Assembly (NCBI RefSeq): GCF_013363995.1
Contig: NZ_JABWGO010000001.1
Span: 1,435,222-1,499,221, forward strand
Direction of reading: 5' to 3'
DNA from: Nonomuraea rhodomycinica
GTDB lineage: Bacteria; Actinomycetota; Actinomycetes; Streptosporangiales; Streptosporangiaceae
DNA length: 64,000 nucleotides
Part shown: piece after piece, positions 55,741-64,000 of the stretch
Layout of the letters: every line of letters begins with the position of its first letter
Numbering within the stretch: position 1 is the stretch's first letter
Made by a program: the position numbers and the translations under genes
Notes under the pieces: generated by a model
What the model saw: only the letters and a program-made list of their open reading frames with translations
The model's database searches: none
What the model was told of the DNA's origin: nothing

Positions 55741-57279
55741 ATGTCCGATTCAGCGGTAATGGTCGGTGGACGATACCGGCTGCTCAGGACCATAGGCCAG
55801 GGCGGCATGGGCACGGTCTGGCATGCCCACGACGAGGTGCTCGGCCGTGACGTGGCCGTCAAGGAGATCCATCCGCCCCCTGACCTCAACGGTCCGGAGC
55901 GCGACGTGTTCAGCGTGCGGACCTTCCGCGAGGCGCGCGCCGCGGGGCGGGTCGCGCACCCCGGCGTGGCGGCCGTCTACGACGTGCTGGAGGAGGGCGG
56001 CCACCCGTGGATCGTCATGCAGCTCGTCCGGTCGCGGACGCTGGGCGAGCTGGTGCGCGAGGAGGGCCCGCTGCCCCCGGGCCGGGTGGCGGAGATCGGC
56101 CTGCAGCTGCTGGAGGCGCTGCGCGCCGCGCACGCGGCGGGCGTCCTGCACCGCGACGTCAAGCCGGACAACGTGCTGCTCGCCGAGGACGGCCGGGCGG
56201 TGCTGACCGACTTCGGCATCGCCACCACGGAGGACGAGGCGCCCGTCACCAGGACCGGCATCCTCGTCGGCACGCCCGCCTTCATGGCGCCGGAGCGGGC
56301 CGCGGGCGGCCAGGCCATGCCGGAGTCGGACCTGTGGTCGCTCGGCGTGACCCTGTACGTGGCCGTGGAGGGCCACTCCCCCTTCCAGCGGGCGCACGCG
56401 CTGGCCACGCTGGGGGCGGTGCTGCACTCCGAGCCGCCACCGCTGGCCCGCGCGGGCGCGCTCGGGCCGGTGCTGCTCGGGCTGCTGCGCAAGGACCCGG
56501 CGCAGCGGATGAGCCTGGACGAGGCGCGGTGGCGGCTGCACGCGGTCGTCGCGGGCAACGCGCCGGAGCCGACGGCCCCGGTCGCCGTCCCGGCGGGCGG
56601 CCTGACCGCCCCTGGCGCCGTCGCCGCCCAGGACGCGCCGCGCGAGCAGGCCATGGGCGCCGCACCCGGCGCACTCTCCGCATTCGCCGATCCCACCGAT
56701 CCTCCGCCGGCCGAGGCGGGTCGCCCCGCGCCCGTCCCGGCGGCCGTCCGCAGGCGCAGGCCGCCGCTGGCGGCGCTCGTCGCGGGGGCCGCGGCCGTCG
56801 CCGTCCTCACGGGCGGCGCCGCCTGGTGGACGAACCAGCCGACCGGCCGCGCCCGCACGCCGGCGACGGTTCCCGCCGTGGTCTCCTCCGCGGTGCCGTC
56901 GGCGCCCGCCACGAAGCCCGGCACGGAGCCCGCCACCGAGCACAGGACGAGCACGCCGGCCACCCCCTCCGGCAGGCGGCCCGTACGGCAGGGCACCGCG
57001 CCCACCGGCGGCCCCTCCCGCGAGCCCACGTCGAGACCCACGCGCGAGCCCACGGCCGAGCCCACCGCCAAGGCGACGAAGCCCACCAGGAAGCCCACGC
57101 GGACCCCCACCAGGAAGCCCACGGCGAAGCCCTCCGTCAAGGCGACGAAGAAGCCGACGCCCGGCACGTCGAAGAAGGCCGACGAGCAGGCGTCGCGTGA
57201 GCCCGGCCAGGTGGACCCGGCCGGCACGGGCCGTACGCTCAAGAAGCCCAAGAAGGCCAAGGGCTCCAAGCACGCCTGA
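55741..57279 (+). CDS. Membrane Ser/Thr protein kinase 3
   Basis: A 512-residue kinase. The domain has GQGGMG (19-24), Lys41 (VAVKEI), HRDVKPDNVLLAEDG, DFGIA, and MAPERA. A TM helix lies at about 341-360. In contrast to kinases 1 and 2, the outer part has no folded ectodomain. It is a Thr/Pro/Lys-rich tail with KPT-type repeats (KPTRTPTRKPTAKPS) ending in KKPKKAKGSKHA, strongly basic. The tail could bind wall polymers or be glycosylated (inference). It lies 63 nt after kinase 2. Confidence 0.9.
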   Translation: MSDSAVMVGGRYRLLRTIGQGGMGTVWHAHDEVLGRDVAVKEIHPPPDLNGPERDVFSVRTFREARAAGRVAHPGVAAVYDVLEEGGHPWIVMQLVRSRTLGELVREEGPLPPGRVAEIGLQLLEALRAAHAAGVLHRDVKPDNVLLAEDGRAVLTDFGIATTEDEAPVTRTGILVGTPAFMAPERAAGGQAMPESDLWSLGVTLYVAVEGHSPFQRAHALATLGAVLHSEPPPLARAGALGPVLLGLLRKDPAQRMSLDEARWRLHAVVAGNAPEPTAPVAVPAGGLTAPGAVAAQDAPREQAMGAAPGALSAFADPTDPPPAEAGRPAPVPAAVRRRRPPLAALVAGAAAVAVLTGGAAWWTNQPTGRARTPATVPAVVSSAVPSAPATKPGTEPATEHRTSTPATPSGRRPVRQGTAPTGGPSREPTSRPTREPTAEPTAKATKPTRKPTRTPTRKPTAKPSVKATKKPTPGTSKKADEQASREPGQVDPAGTGRTLKKPKKAKGSKHA

Positions 57280-57299
57280 CGGCGGAGGGCCGAGGCCCG

Positions 57300-57422
57300 G
57301 TCAGGAGCAGGCCCCGCCACGAACGCTGCGCCACGGAGGACCTGGCGCAGTCAGGAGCAGGCCCGGCCACGAAAGGTCTGGCGCGGTCAGGCGCAGGCCC
57401 GGCCACCGAGAGCGCGGCCCGG
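57300..57422. repeat. Short direct repeats downstream of the kinase cluster
   Basis: GTCAGGAGCAGGCCCGGCCA-type units begin at 57300, 57350, 57386 and (partial) 57422, spaced 50, 36 and 36 bp. They fill the gap between the convergent kinase 3 and RluD-family stops, the last copy overlapping the stop codon region of the latter. Confidence 0.7.
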
Positions 57423-58352
57423 TCAGGACTCGGCGCGGACGATGTCGAGGGCCTTCTGCAGGTCCTCGGGGTAGTCGGTCTGGAACGAGATCCACTCGCC
57501 GCTCGACGGGTGCTCGAACCCGAGCGACACCGCGTGCAGCCACTGCCGCCCGACGCCGAGGCGCGCGGCCAGCGTGGGGTCGGCGCCGTACAGCAGATCG
57601 CCCACGCAGGGATGGCGCAGCGCCGACATGTGCACCCGGATCTGGTGGGTGCGGCCCGTCTCCAGCTTGATGTCCAGCAGCGACGCCGCCCGGAACGCCT
57701 CGATCGTGTCGTAGTGCGTGACCGACGGCTTGCCGCCCGCCACGACCGCGAACCGGCCGTCGCCCGACGGGTGCCGGTCGATGGGGGCGTCCACCGTGCC
57801 CCGGAACGGGTCGGGGTGGCCCTGCACCAGCGCGTGGTAGCGCTTGTCGACCGTGCGCTCCTTGAAGGCGCGCTTGAGGTGGGAGTAGGCGTGCTCGCTC
57901 TTGGCGACGACCATGGCGCCGGTGGTGTTGGCGTCGAGCCGGTGCACGATGCCCTGGCGCTCGGCGGCGCCACTGGTGGCGATCGTGTGACCGGAGCCGA
58001 GCAGCCCGCCGATCACGGTGGGGCCGGTCCAGCCGACCGTGGGGTGCGCGGCGACGCCGATCGGCTTGTTCACCACGACGATGTCGTCGTCCTCGTACAC
58101 CACCCGCATGCCGGGCACCGGCTCGGCGACGGGCATGGGCGTGGCGACCGGGGGCGGCAGCGTGACCTCCAGCCAGGCGCCCGCGTGGACGCGGTCGGAC
58201 TTGGCCGGCTCGCGGCCGTCGACCGTCACCTCGCCGGCGCCGATCAGCTCGGCCGCCCGGGTGCGGGAGAAGCCGAACAGCCGGGACAGGGCGGCGTCCA
58301 GGCGCTCGCCCTCCAGCCCGTCGGGCACGGGCAGGCTGCGGTGCTCGCTCAC
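57423..58352 (-). CDS. RluA/RluD-family pseudouridine synthase
   Basis: A 309-residue enzyme. An N-terminal S4 domain ([22 protein letters not shown]) precedes the catalytic domain, whose motif [15 protein letters not shown] carries the active Asp. [23 protein letters not shown] is the family signature. It belongs to the group modifying the 23S rRNA (RluD in E. coli), but the exact site is not readable. GTG 58352 overlaps the lspA stop (GTGA, 58349-58352). The lspA-rluD arrangement is common in bacteria. Confidence 0.93.
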   Translation of the reverse strand: MSEHRSLPVPDGLEGERLDAALSRLFGFSRTRAAELIGAGEVTVDGREPAKSDRVHAGAWLEVTLPPPVATPMPVAEPVPGMRVVYEDDDIVVVNKPIGVAAHPTVGWTGPTVIGGLLGSGHTIATSGAAERQGIVHRLDANTTGAMVVAKSEHAYSHLKRAFKERTVDKRYHALVQGHPDPFRGTVDAPIDRHPSGDGRFAVVAGGKPSVTHYDTIEAFRAASLLDIKLETGRTHQIRVHMSALRHPCVGDLLYGADPTLAARLGVGRQWLHAVSLGFEHPSSGEWISFQTDYPEDLQKALDIVRAES

Positions 58353-58921
58353 TTGCCCTCCCTCGTCCCGTCGATCTGGTAGCCGCGCCAGGCCAGGAAC
58401 ACGGCCAGGACCCCGCCGCAGACGATCGACGAGTCGGCCACGTTGAACACCGGGAAGTAGTCGATCACCGGGAAGTGCCCGGGCAGGACCTCGATGAAGT
58501 CGACCACGTGCCCCTGGAACTGCGTGCTCCTGCCGAACCCCGACGGGTAGCGCAGCAGCCGGTCGGTCAGGTTGCCGAGCGCCCCGCCGAGCAGCAGCCC
58601 CAGCGTGATCGCCCACGGCAGGCTGCGCAGCTTGCGGGCCGTGCGGATGATCGCGACCACGACGCCGACGGCGATGAAGGTGAAGACTATCGTCATTCCG
58701 GTGCCGATGCTGAACGCGGCACCGGAATTGAAGATCACCCGGAGCTGCAGCACGTCCGGGACGACGACCAGGGGCGCCTTGCCCTCCAGCGTCCGCAGCA
58801 CGACCGTCTTGCTGACGAGGTCGGCCACGTAGACGACGACGGCCAGCGCCACCAGGATGACGACGAGGCGGGCGCGCCGCGTCGCTACCGGCGCTCCTCC
58901 TTCTGCTTGCAGGCCACGCAC
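58349..58921 (-). CDS. lspA: Lipoprotein signal peptidase II
   Basis: A 190-residue aspartic membrane peptidase. The catalytic Asps are in [13 protein letters not shown] and [11 protein letters not shown], and four TM segments are visible. The start is uncertain: the GTG at 58921 (GAGGG upstream) is given. An ATG at 58984 is in frame but lies deep inside the DksA-type gene, and no other start precedes the first TM helix ([20 protein letters not shown]). The overlap with the preceding gene is 37 nt. It cleaves prolipoproteins such as the sugar-binding protein at 5866-7161. Confidence 0.9.
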   Translation of the reverse strand: MRGLQAEGGAPVATRRARLVVILVALAVVVYVADLVSKTVVLRTLEGKAPLVVVPDVLQLRVIFNSGAAFSIGTGMTIVFTFIAVGVVVAIIRTARKLRSLPWAITLGLLLGGALGNLTDRLLRYPSGFGRSTQFQGHVVDFIEVLPGHFPVIDYFPVFNVADSSIVCGGVLAVFLAWRGYQIDGTREGK

Positions 58922-59274
58922 AGCGTCGCCCTCGGGAACGCCTGCAGGCGCTCCTTGCCGATCGGCTTGTGGCACGATTCGCACACTCCATAGGTCCCTG
59001 CGTCGATCCGGGCGATCGCACGTTCGTTCTGCGCGACCAGGTCGCGCGCATTCAGGGTAAGGGCGATCTCGCGTTCCCGCTCGTACGTCTTGGCGCCGGC
59101 GTCCGCCTGGTCGTCACCGGCGCCCTGGGTCACATCACCCGAGGCGATCTCGGACTCATGACGGCGGATGTCCGCGTTGAGCTCGTCGATCTCGCGCTGC
59201 AGCGTGCCGCGTACCTCGGCCAGCTCCTCGTCCGACCACATCGAGGGAGTGGTGGTCTGCGTGACTGCCGCCAT
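58885..59274 (-). CDS. DksA/TraR-type zinc-finger protein
   Basis: A 129-residue protein. The C-terminal zinc finger is CESC...CVAC ([25 protein letters not shown]). A coiled coil ([21 protein letters not shown]) precedes it. ATG 59274 is chosen because GGAGG lies 5 nt upstream; the in-frame ATG 59286 is part of that ribosome site. Actinobacterial members of this size (RbpA is different) act as RNA-polymerase secondary-channel regulators or remain uncharacterised. It heads the operon with lspA and the pseudouridine synthase. Confidence 0.87.
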   Translation of the reverse strand: MAAVTQTTTPSMWSDEELAEVRGTLQREIDELNADIRRHESEIASGDVTQGAGDDQADAGAKTYEREREIALTLNARDLVAQNERAIARIDAGTYGVCESCHKPIGKERLQAFPRATLCVACKQKEERR

Positions 59275-59504
59275 GAGTGCCTCCATGCTGATCAAGGCCA
59301 TGAGTGGTGCGGGCAGCTTAGGTGCCCTATAACGGAACGGCAAACGACCCGCCGCCCCGTTTACCTCTCCCGTACTATCCCGCCGCGCGCCTTCAACTCC
59401 TCCGGCGGGCAGTCCATTCCCGCAACTTTGTCGCCGTTTACGAGTTCCGTACCGGAGCCAGGGGCCTCACCAGGGAAACCGGGAAGACCCGGGTCCCGCT
59501 CTGC

Positions 59505-59729
59505 GTTATGGTGTGAATCTGCAAGGCGTCGATGGGGCCCTCGAATGTGAGGGATATCACCCCGGAGCCGCCGGAAGAACGGCTCCCCCGGAGCTCATTA
59601 GACCCGGCAGCAGACCAATGAAGTGGGCCCCGCACTCTCGGGGTCAAGAAGGGTGGTACCGCGGAGCCGCACGGCTTCGTCCCTTCACGCAGCCCTGTTG
59701 GACAGTGACCGCGTGGAGGCGCGCCCCAG
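59505..59729 (+). promoter_or_regulatory. Isoleucine T-box leader of ileS
   Basis: A -10-like TATGGT (59510-59515 region) starts a leader of ~210 nt. The T-box core AGGGTGGTACCGCGG (59650-59664) is clear; the U in UGGU matches the A73 discriminator of tRNA-Ile. A likely specifier ATC lies at 59556-59558 in GGGATATCACC. No terminator follows before the GGAGG ribosome site at about 59713-59717, so the switch should act on translation initiation, as known for actinobacterial ileS T-boxes. Confidence 0.88.
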
Positions 59730-62700
59730 ATGTCTTCCCCTAGTTTCCGCTCTCTTCCCGCGCAGGTCGACCTGCCCGCGCTCGAGCGTGAGGTCCTCGA
59801 CCGGTGGCGGGACGGGAAGGTCTTCGAGCGCTCCGTCGAGCAGAACGACGGCAACCCCGCCTGGGTCTTCTACGAGGGCCCGCCCACGGCCAACGGCCTG
59901 CCCGGCGTCCACCACGTCGAGGCCCGCGTCTTCAAGGACCTGTTCCCCCGCTACAAGTCGATGCAGGGGTTCAGCGTGCCGCGCAAGGCCGGCTGGGACT
60001 GCCACGGCCTGCCGGTCGAGGTCGGCATCGAGAAGGAGCTCGGCCTCACCGGCAAGAAGGACATCGAGGCGTACGGCATCGCCGAGTTCAACGCCAAGTG
60101 CCGCGAGTCGGTGCTGCGCCACGTCGACGCCTTCGAGCAGATGACCGAGCGCATGGGCTACTGGATCGACCTGTCCACCGCCTACCGGACGATGGACCCG
60201 TCGTACATCGAGTCGGTCTGGTGGTCGCTCAAGGTCGTCTTCGACAAGGGCCTGCTGTTCCGCGACTTCCGCATCACGCCGTACTGCCCGCGCTGCGGCA
60301 CCGGCCTGTCCGACCACGAGCTGGGCCAGCCGGGCGGCTACGAGACCGTCTCCAGCCCGTCGGTGTACGTCCGCATGCCCGCCACCTCCGGGCGGCTGGC
60401 CGAGCTGGGCGCCTCGCTGCTCATCTGGACCACCACGCCGTGGACGCTCGTGTCCAACACCGCGGTCGCCGTCCACCCCGACGTGACCTACGTCGCCGCC
60501 CGCACCGCCGACGGCGAGGTGCTGGTGGTGGCCGAGCCGCTGCTGTCGGTGCTGGGCGACGGCGCCACCGAAGTGGCCCGTTTCACCGGCCGCGAGCTGG
60601 AGCACACCTCCTACTCCCGGCCGTTCGACCTGGTCGACATCCCGGGTGCCCACTACGTGGTGCTCGGCGACTACGTGACGGTCGAGGACGGCACCGGCCT
60701 GGTCCACCAGGCGCCGGCGTTCGGCGCCGACGACATGGCGGTGATCAAGCGGTACGACATGCCGGTGGTCAACCCGATCGGGCCCGACGGCCGCTTCCTC
60801 GACGACGTGCCCATGGTCGGCGGGCGGTTCTTCAAGGACGCCGACGAGGAGCTGACCGAGGACCTGCGGGCCCGCGGCCTGCTGTTCCGCGGCGGCCACT
60901 TCGAGCACAGCTACCCGCACTGCTGGCGCTGCCACACCCCGCTGCTCTACTACGCGCTCCCGTCCTGGTATATCCGCACCACCGCGGTCAAGGACGCGAT
61001 GCTGGCCGAGAACGCGAAGACCAACTGGTTCCCCGAGACCATCAAGTGGGGCCGGTTCGGCGAGTGGCTGCGCAACAACGTCGACTGGTCGCTGTCGCGC
61101 TCCCGCTACTGGGGCACGCCGCTGCCGCTGTGGGTGTGCGGCGAGGACGAGTCGCACGTCACCTGCGTCGGGTCGATGGAGGAGCTCGGCACGCTCGCCG
61201 GGCGCGACGTCTCCGCGCTCGACCCGCACCGCCCGTACGTGGACGACGTCACCTTCCCCTGCCCCGAGTGCGGGGCGGAGGCGCGCCGGGTGCCGGACGT
61301 GATCGACGCCTGGTACGACTCGGGCTCGATGCCGTTCGCCCAGTGGGGCGCGCGGGGCAAGCCGGAGGGCGTCTACCCGGCGCAGTTCATCTGCGAGGCC
61401 ACCGACCAGACGCGCGGCTGGTTCTACTCGCTCATGGCCGTCGGCACGCTGGTGTTCGGGCAGTCGTCGTACGAGAACGTGCTGTGCCTGGGCCTCATCC
61501 TGGCCGAGGACGGCCGCAAGATGAGCAAGCACCTCGGCAACGTGCTGGAGCCGATCCCGCTGATGGACCAGCACGGCGCCGACGCGCTGCGCTGGTTCAT
61601 GGCCTGCTCCGGCTCGCCGTGGGCGGCCCGCCGCGTCGGCCACAACGCGCTGGAGGAGATCGTCCGGAAGGTCCTGCTGACCTACTGGAACACCGCCTCC
61701 TTCTTCACCCTGTACGCCAACGCCGAGTCGTGGTCGCCCGCGATGCTGGCCGCCGCGCCGCCGGCGTCCGAGCGGCCGCTGCTCGACCGGTGGGCACTGG
61801 CCGAGCTGCACCGCACGGTCGCCGAGGTGACGGCCTCGCTCGACGAGTACGACACGCAGCGGGCGGGCCGCCGCCTGGCCGACTTCCTCGACGACCTGTC
61901 CAACTGGTACGTGCGCCGCTCGCGCCGCCGCTTCTGGCAGGGCTCGCGGGAGGCGTTCGCGACGCTGTACGAGTGCCTGGAGACGGTCACCCGGCTGATG
62001 GCGCCGATCGCGCCGTTCGTCACCGACTACCTGTGGGACGTGCTGCGCGGCGAGGACGCCCCCGCCTCGGTGCACCTGGCCTCGTGGCCGGGCACCCGCG
62101 AGGAGCTGCTGGACCCGGCGCTGTCGGAGCAGATGGCGCTGGTGCGCCGCCTGGTGGAGCTGGGCCGCTCGGCCCGCGCCTCCTCGGGCGTCAAGACCCG
62201 GCAGCCGCTGCGGCGGGCCCTGGTCGGCGCGCACGGCTGGCCGGCGCTCCCGGCCGAGCTGCGCGACCTCATCGCCGACGAGCTGAACGTCCAGGCCCTG
62301 GAGGACATGTCCGGCTTCAGCGCCGACCTCGTGTCGTACACGGTGAAGCCGAACTTCCGGGCGCTCGGCAAGCGGTTCGGCTCGCAGACCAAGGTGGTGG
62401 CGGCGGCGGTCGGCGCGGCCGACGCCGCGTCGGTGGCCCGCACGCTGCGCGGCGGCGGCACCGTCACGCTGGAGGCGGGCGAGCTGGGCGAGGTCGCGCT
62501 CGGCCCCGACGAGGTGATCGTCACCGAGCAGCCGCGCTCCGGCTGGGCCGTGGAGACGGGCGCGATCGACACCGGCACCGGTGAGACGGTCGCCCTCGAC
62601 CTGGAGCTCACGGACGAGCTGCGCCGGGCCGGGCTGCTGCGCGAGGTGATCCGCCTGGTGCAGGAGGCCCGCAAGGCGTCGGGCCTGTCGATCACGGACC

Positions 62701-62876
62701 GGATCGCGCTGTGGTGGACGTCGTCCAACGCCGACCTGGCGACCGCCCTGACGTCGGGCGGGTCGCTGGTGGCCGAAGAGGTGCTGGCCACGTCCGTCAC
62801 GGAGGGGGCGCAGGACGGCCTGCCGGTCCACGAGGACGCGGACCTGGGCCTGACCTTCCAACTGCGGCGCGTCTGA
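59730..62876 (+). CDS. ileS: Isoleucyl-tRNA synthetase, IleRS2-type
   Basis: A 1048-residue class I synthetase. The HIGH region reads NGLPGVHHVEAR: residues 59-62 are G-V-H-H rather than H-x-G-H. KMSKH is at 597-601 (DGRKMSKHLGN). The editing domain (TTPWTLVSNTAVAVHPDV) and a long C-terminal region are present, and the protein ends FQLRRV. No zinc-ribbon end of the IleRS1 type is seen. IleRS2 enzymes are known for mupirocin tolerance. Expression is controlled by an isoleucine T-box immediately upstream. Confidence 0.96.
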   Translation: MSSPSFRSLPAQVDLPALEREVLDRWRDGKVFERSVEQNDGNPAWVFYEGPPTANGLPGVHHVEARVFKDLFPRYKSMQGFSVPRKAGWDCHGLPVEVGIEKELGLTGKKDIEAYGIAEFNAKCRESVLRHVDAFEQMTERMGYWIDLSTAYRTMDPSYIESVWWSLKVVFDKGLLFRDFRITPYCPRCGTGLSDHELGQPGGYETVSSPSVYVRMPATSGRLAELGASLLIWTTTPWTLVSNTAVAVHPDVTYVAARTADGEVLVVAEPLLSVLGDGATEVARFTGRELEHTSYSRPFDLVDIPGAHYVVLGDYVTVEDGTGLVHQAPAFGADDMAVIKRYDMPVVNPIGPDGRFLDDVPMVGGRFFKDADEELTEDLRARGLLFRGGHFEHSYPHCWRCHTPLLYYALPSWYIRTTAVKDAMLAENAKTNWFPETIKWGRFGEWLRNNVDWSLSRSRYWGTPLPLWVCGEDESHVTCVGSMEELGTLAGRDVSALDPHRPYVDDVTFPCPECGAEARRVPDVIDAWYDSGSMPFAQWGARGKPEGVYPAQFICEATDQTRGWFYSLMAVGTLVFGQSSYENVLCLGLILAEDGRKMSKHLGNVLEPIPLMDQHGADALRWFMACSGSPWAARRVGHNALEEIVRKVLLTYWNTASFFTLYANAESWSPAMLAAAPPASERPLLDRWALAELHRTVAEVTASLDEYDTQRAGRRLADFLDDLSNWYVRRSRRRFWQGSREAFATLYECLETVTRLMAPIAPFVTDYLWDVLRGEDAPASVHLASWPGTREELLDPALSEQMALVRRLVELGRSARASSGVKTRQPLRRALVGAHGWPALPAELRDLIADELNVQALEDMSGFSADLVSYTVKPNFRALGKRFGSQTKVVAAAVGAADAASVARTLRGGGTVTLEAGELGEVALGPDEVIVTEQPRSGWAVETGAIDTGTGETVALDLELTDELRRAGLLREVIRLVQEARKASGLSITDRIALWWTSSNADLATALTSGGSLVAEEVLATSVTEGAQDGLPVHEDADLGLTFQLRRV

Positions 62877-62889
62877 CCGAGCCTTCGGG

Positions 62890-62922
62890 ACGGCGGGGCA
62901 CCCCTTCGGGGTGTCCCGCCGT
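62890..62922 (+). terminator. Terminator of ileS
   Basis: A 15-bp stem (ACGGCGGGGCACCCC / GGGGTGTCCCGCCGT) with a TTC loop and one G-U pair, 14 nt after the ileS stop and followed by GTTTGCG. Confidence 0.8.
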
Positions 62923-62982
62923 TTGCGTCTCAGGGGTGTCCCGCCGTTCGCGTCTCGGGGGTGTGCCAGCTACGAGGAGTGC
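62908..62982. repeat. 25-bp tandem repeat derived from the ileS terminator arm
   Basis: GGGGTGTCCCGCCGTTTGCG plus TCTCA (62908-62932) is repeated at 62933-62957 and partly from 62958. The first unit is the 3' arm of the ileS terminator, so the arm and its flank were duplicated. Confidence 0.7.
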
Positions 62983-63019
62983 CCCGGCTCGCGCGACGCG
63001 GGCCGGGGTGCCGGGACCG

Positions 63020-63985
63020 TCAGTCGTCGGTGTCGTCGTCCTCGCGGCAGACCGAGCAGCTCGTCAGCTCGGCCTCCTCGGCCTCGGCGAGGGTCATGGT
63101 GAGGACGCCCGAGCCGCCCATGGCACGGACGAGGGGGCAGGCGGTGGCGTGGTAGCGGCTCGTCCCCTCGATCACCTTGACCGGGGCGGAACCGTTCGCG
63201 GCCCCGCCGGAGGCCGCCTTGGTGCCCTTGGACGACTCCTCGGAGCCGGACCCGCCCTTGGCGCCGGTGGACGCCTCCTTCGGCCCGCCGGAGGTCTTCT
63301 CGGTGCTCGAGACCTTGGCGCCGGTCGCCGCGCTCCCGGCTGCGGAGTCCTTCGCGCCCGAGCTGGGCTCCGCCGCGTCCGAGGCGGAGTTCTCGCCGTC
63401 GGCCGTCGAGCCCTTGGCGGCGGGCGACGAGCTCTTGGCGGCGGACGACGGGCCCTTGGCGGCGGACGTGGACGTCTTGGGGGCTGATGGCCCACCGGGG
63501 CCGCCCGAGGCGCCGGTCGCCGTCTCGCCGGCCGTGCCCGCCGCCTTGCCCGCTGTCTTGCCCGCCGCGCCCGTGCCCTTGGAGGGCGGCTCGCTTCCGG
63601 AGGCGTCACCCGCGGCACCCTGACCGCTCTTCGCACCCGAGGAACCGGCCCCCGGCACCGGGGTCTTCGCACCCGAGGAGGGAGGACCCGAGACCGGGGT
63701 CTTGGCGTCCGAAGACGCCCCACCCGAGGCCGGGGCCTTGGCGCCCGAGGAGGCAGCTCCCGAGACGGGAGTCTTGGCGCCCGAGGACGCTCCACCCGAG
63801 GCCGGAGTCTTCTCGCCCGAGGACGCGCTCCTCGTCGCGGGGGCCTTCGCACCCGAGGACGCGTCGCCCGGGAGCGGGCCCTTCGGCTTCGCGGAGGACT
63901 CGGAGGCCGACGCGGGCCGGACCGGGACGTCCCGTGCCCCCGGCTTGCGGGCGGGCGGCTCGATCGGCTCACCGGTGGCGGACAC
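63020..63985 (-). CDS. Repeat-rich protein with C-terminal Cys/His module, possibly continuing past the window edge
   Basis: A 321-residue frame; it stays open to the window end, so the true start may lie beyond 64000. Residues 42-125 are seven 12-residue repeats of the ASSGAKTPVSGA type. Low-complexity Ser/Ala/Gly/Lys continues to about 260. The last ~50 residues form a compact module: VIEGTSRYHATACPLVRAM, MTLAEAEEAELTSC and SVCRED, with a YH...C...C-x2-C pattern. This module is seen at the end of actinobacterial membrane or disordered proteins and recalls Ada-type zinc sites (pattern-based). Function unknown. Confidence 0.65.
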   Translation of the reverse strand: MSATGEPIEPPARKPGARDVPVRPASASESSAKPKGPLPGDASSGAKAPATRSASSGEKTPASGGASSGAKTPVSGAASSGAKAPASGGASSDAKTPVSGPPSSGAKTPVPGAGSSGAKSGQGAAGDASGSEPPSKGTGAAGKTAGKAAGTAGETATGASGGPGGPSAPKTSTSAAKGPSSAAKSSSPAAKGSTADGENSASDAAEPSSGAKDSAAGSAATGAKVSSTEKTSGGPKEASTGAKGGSGSEESSKGTKAASGGAANGSAPVKVIEGTSRYHATACPLVRAMGGSGVLTMTLAEAEEAELTSCSVCREDDDTDD

Positions 63986-64000
63986 GGCGCGCTGCGGCCG

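Noticed and set aside
59685..62861. A minus-strand frame of over 1000 codons antisense to ileS
   Set aside because: No domains or start signals; ileS on the plus strand has full synthetase motifs and a T-box.

Overview
The window is very GC-rich, uses GTG/TTG starts and 4-nt ATGA/GTGA stop-start overlaps freely, and carries actinobacterial hallmarks: a PriA-type HisA inside a hisD-to-hisF operon, a T-box in front of ileS, F420/PPOX-fold and DksA/TraR-type proteins, leaderless promoters, and eukaryotic-like Ser/Thr kinases. The gene style fits a Streptosporangiaceae-type actinomycete such as Nonomuraea (inference). No rRNA, tRNA, CRISPR array or complete insertion sequence was seen.

Region 1 (70-11373) is a catabolic island: alcohol dehydrogenase plus FAH-family hydrolase (minus), a PLP/zinc D-threonine-aldolase/D-serine-dehydratase-like enzyme plus SDR (plus), a GH4 glycosidase with a complete sugar ABC transporter (minus), and a GlcD/GlcF-type 2-hydroxy-acid oxidase (plus). 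Both divergent promoter regions carry the same 17-bp palindrome family (RTTCCR-N5-YRGAAY), so the four transcription units probably form one regulon whose regulator lies outside the window.

Region 2 (11386-25063) is mixed: an alpha/beta hydrolase with divergent TetR gene and paired operators; a seven-repeat DUF346 lectin-like propeller facing a one-TM unknown protein; a gene graveyard (RidA, HxlR and MFS remnants and an MFS-HbpS chimera); a secreted trypsin-fold protease; a phosphotransferase; an XRE-cupin regulator with methyltransferase; a LuxR/histidine-kinase pair facing two membrane proteins; a PPOX-fold protein; and an Excalibur-domain remnant.

Region 3 (25193-32200) is a single 2094-residue secreted RHS/YD-repeat protein with an unrecognised C-terminal tail and no obvious immunity gene. 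A ~105-bp hairpin-bearing direct repeat lies beyond each end of it.

Region 4 (32202-51900) holds core genes: the his operon hisD-C-B-(51 aa)-H-(109 aa)-priA-ridA-F, a deaminase, a YbaK-type deacylase, a class A PBP, a MurA with Asp in place of the fosfomycin-target Cys, an amidase, dnaE, an SGNH lipase, and a chorismate mutase fused to a decayed DAHP-synthase-like domain with a His-rich tandem insert. That last gene is preceded by a leader peptide and terminator hairpin that look like an attenuator.

Region 5 (52185-63985) holds three tandem membrane Ser/Thr kinases, RluD-family pseudouridine synthase, LspA, a DksA/TraR zinc-finger protein, and a T-box-controlled ileS. The ileS product is IleRS2-like and has a swapped HIGH signature (GVHH). 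The window ends in a repeat-rich protein with a Cys/His C-terminal module.
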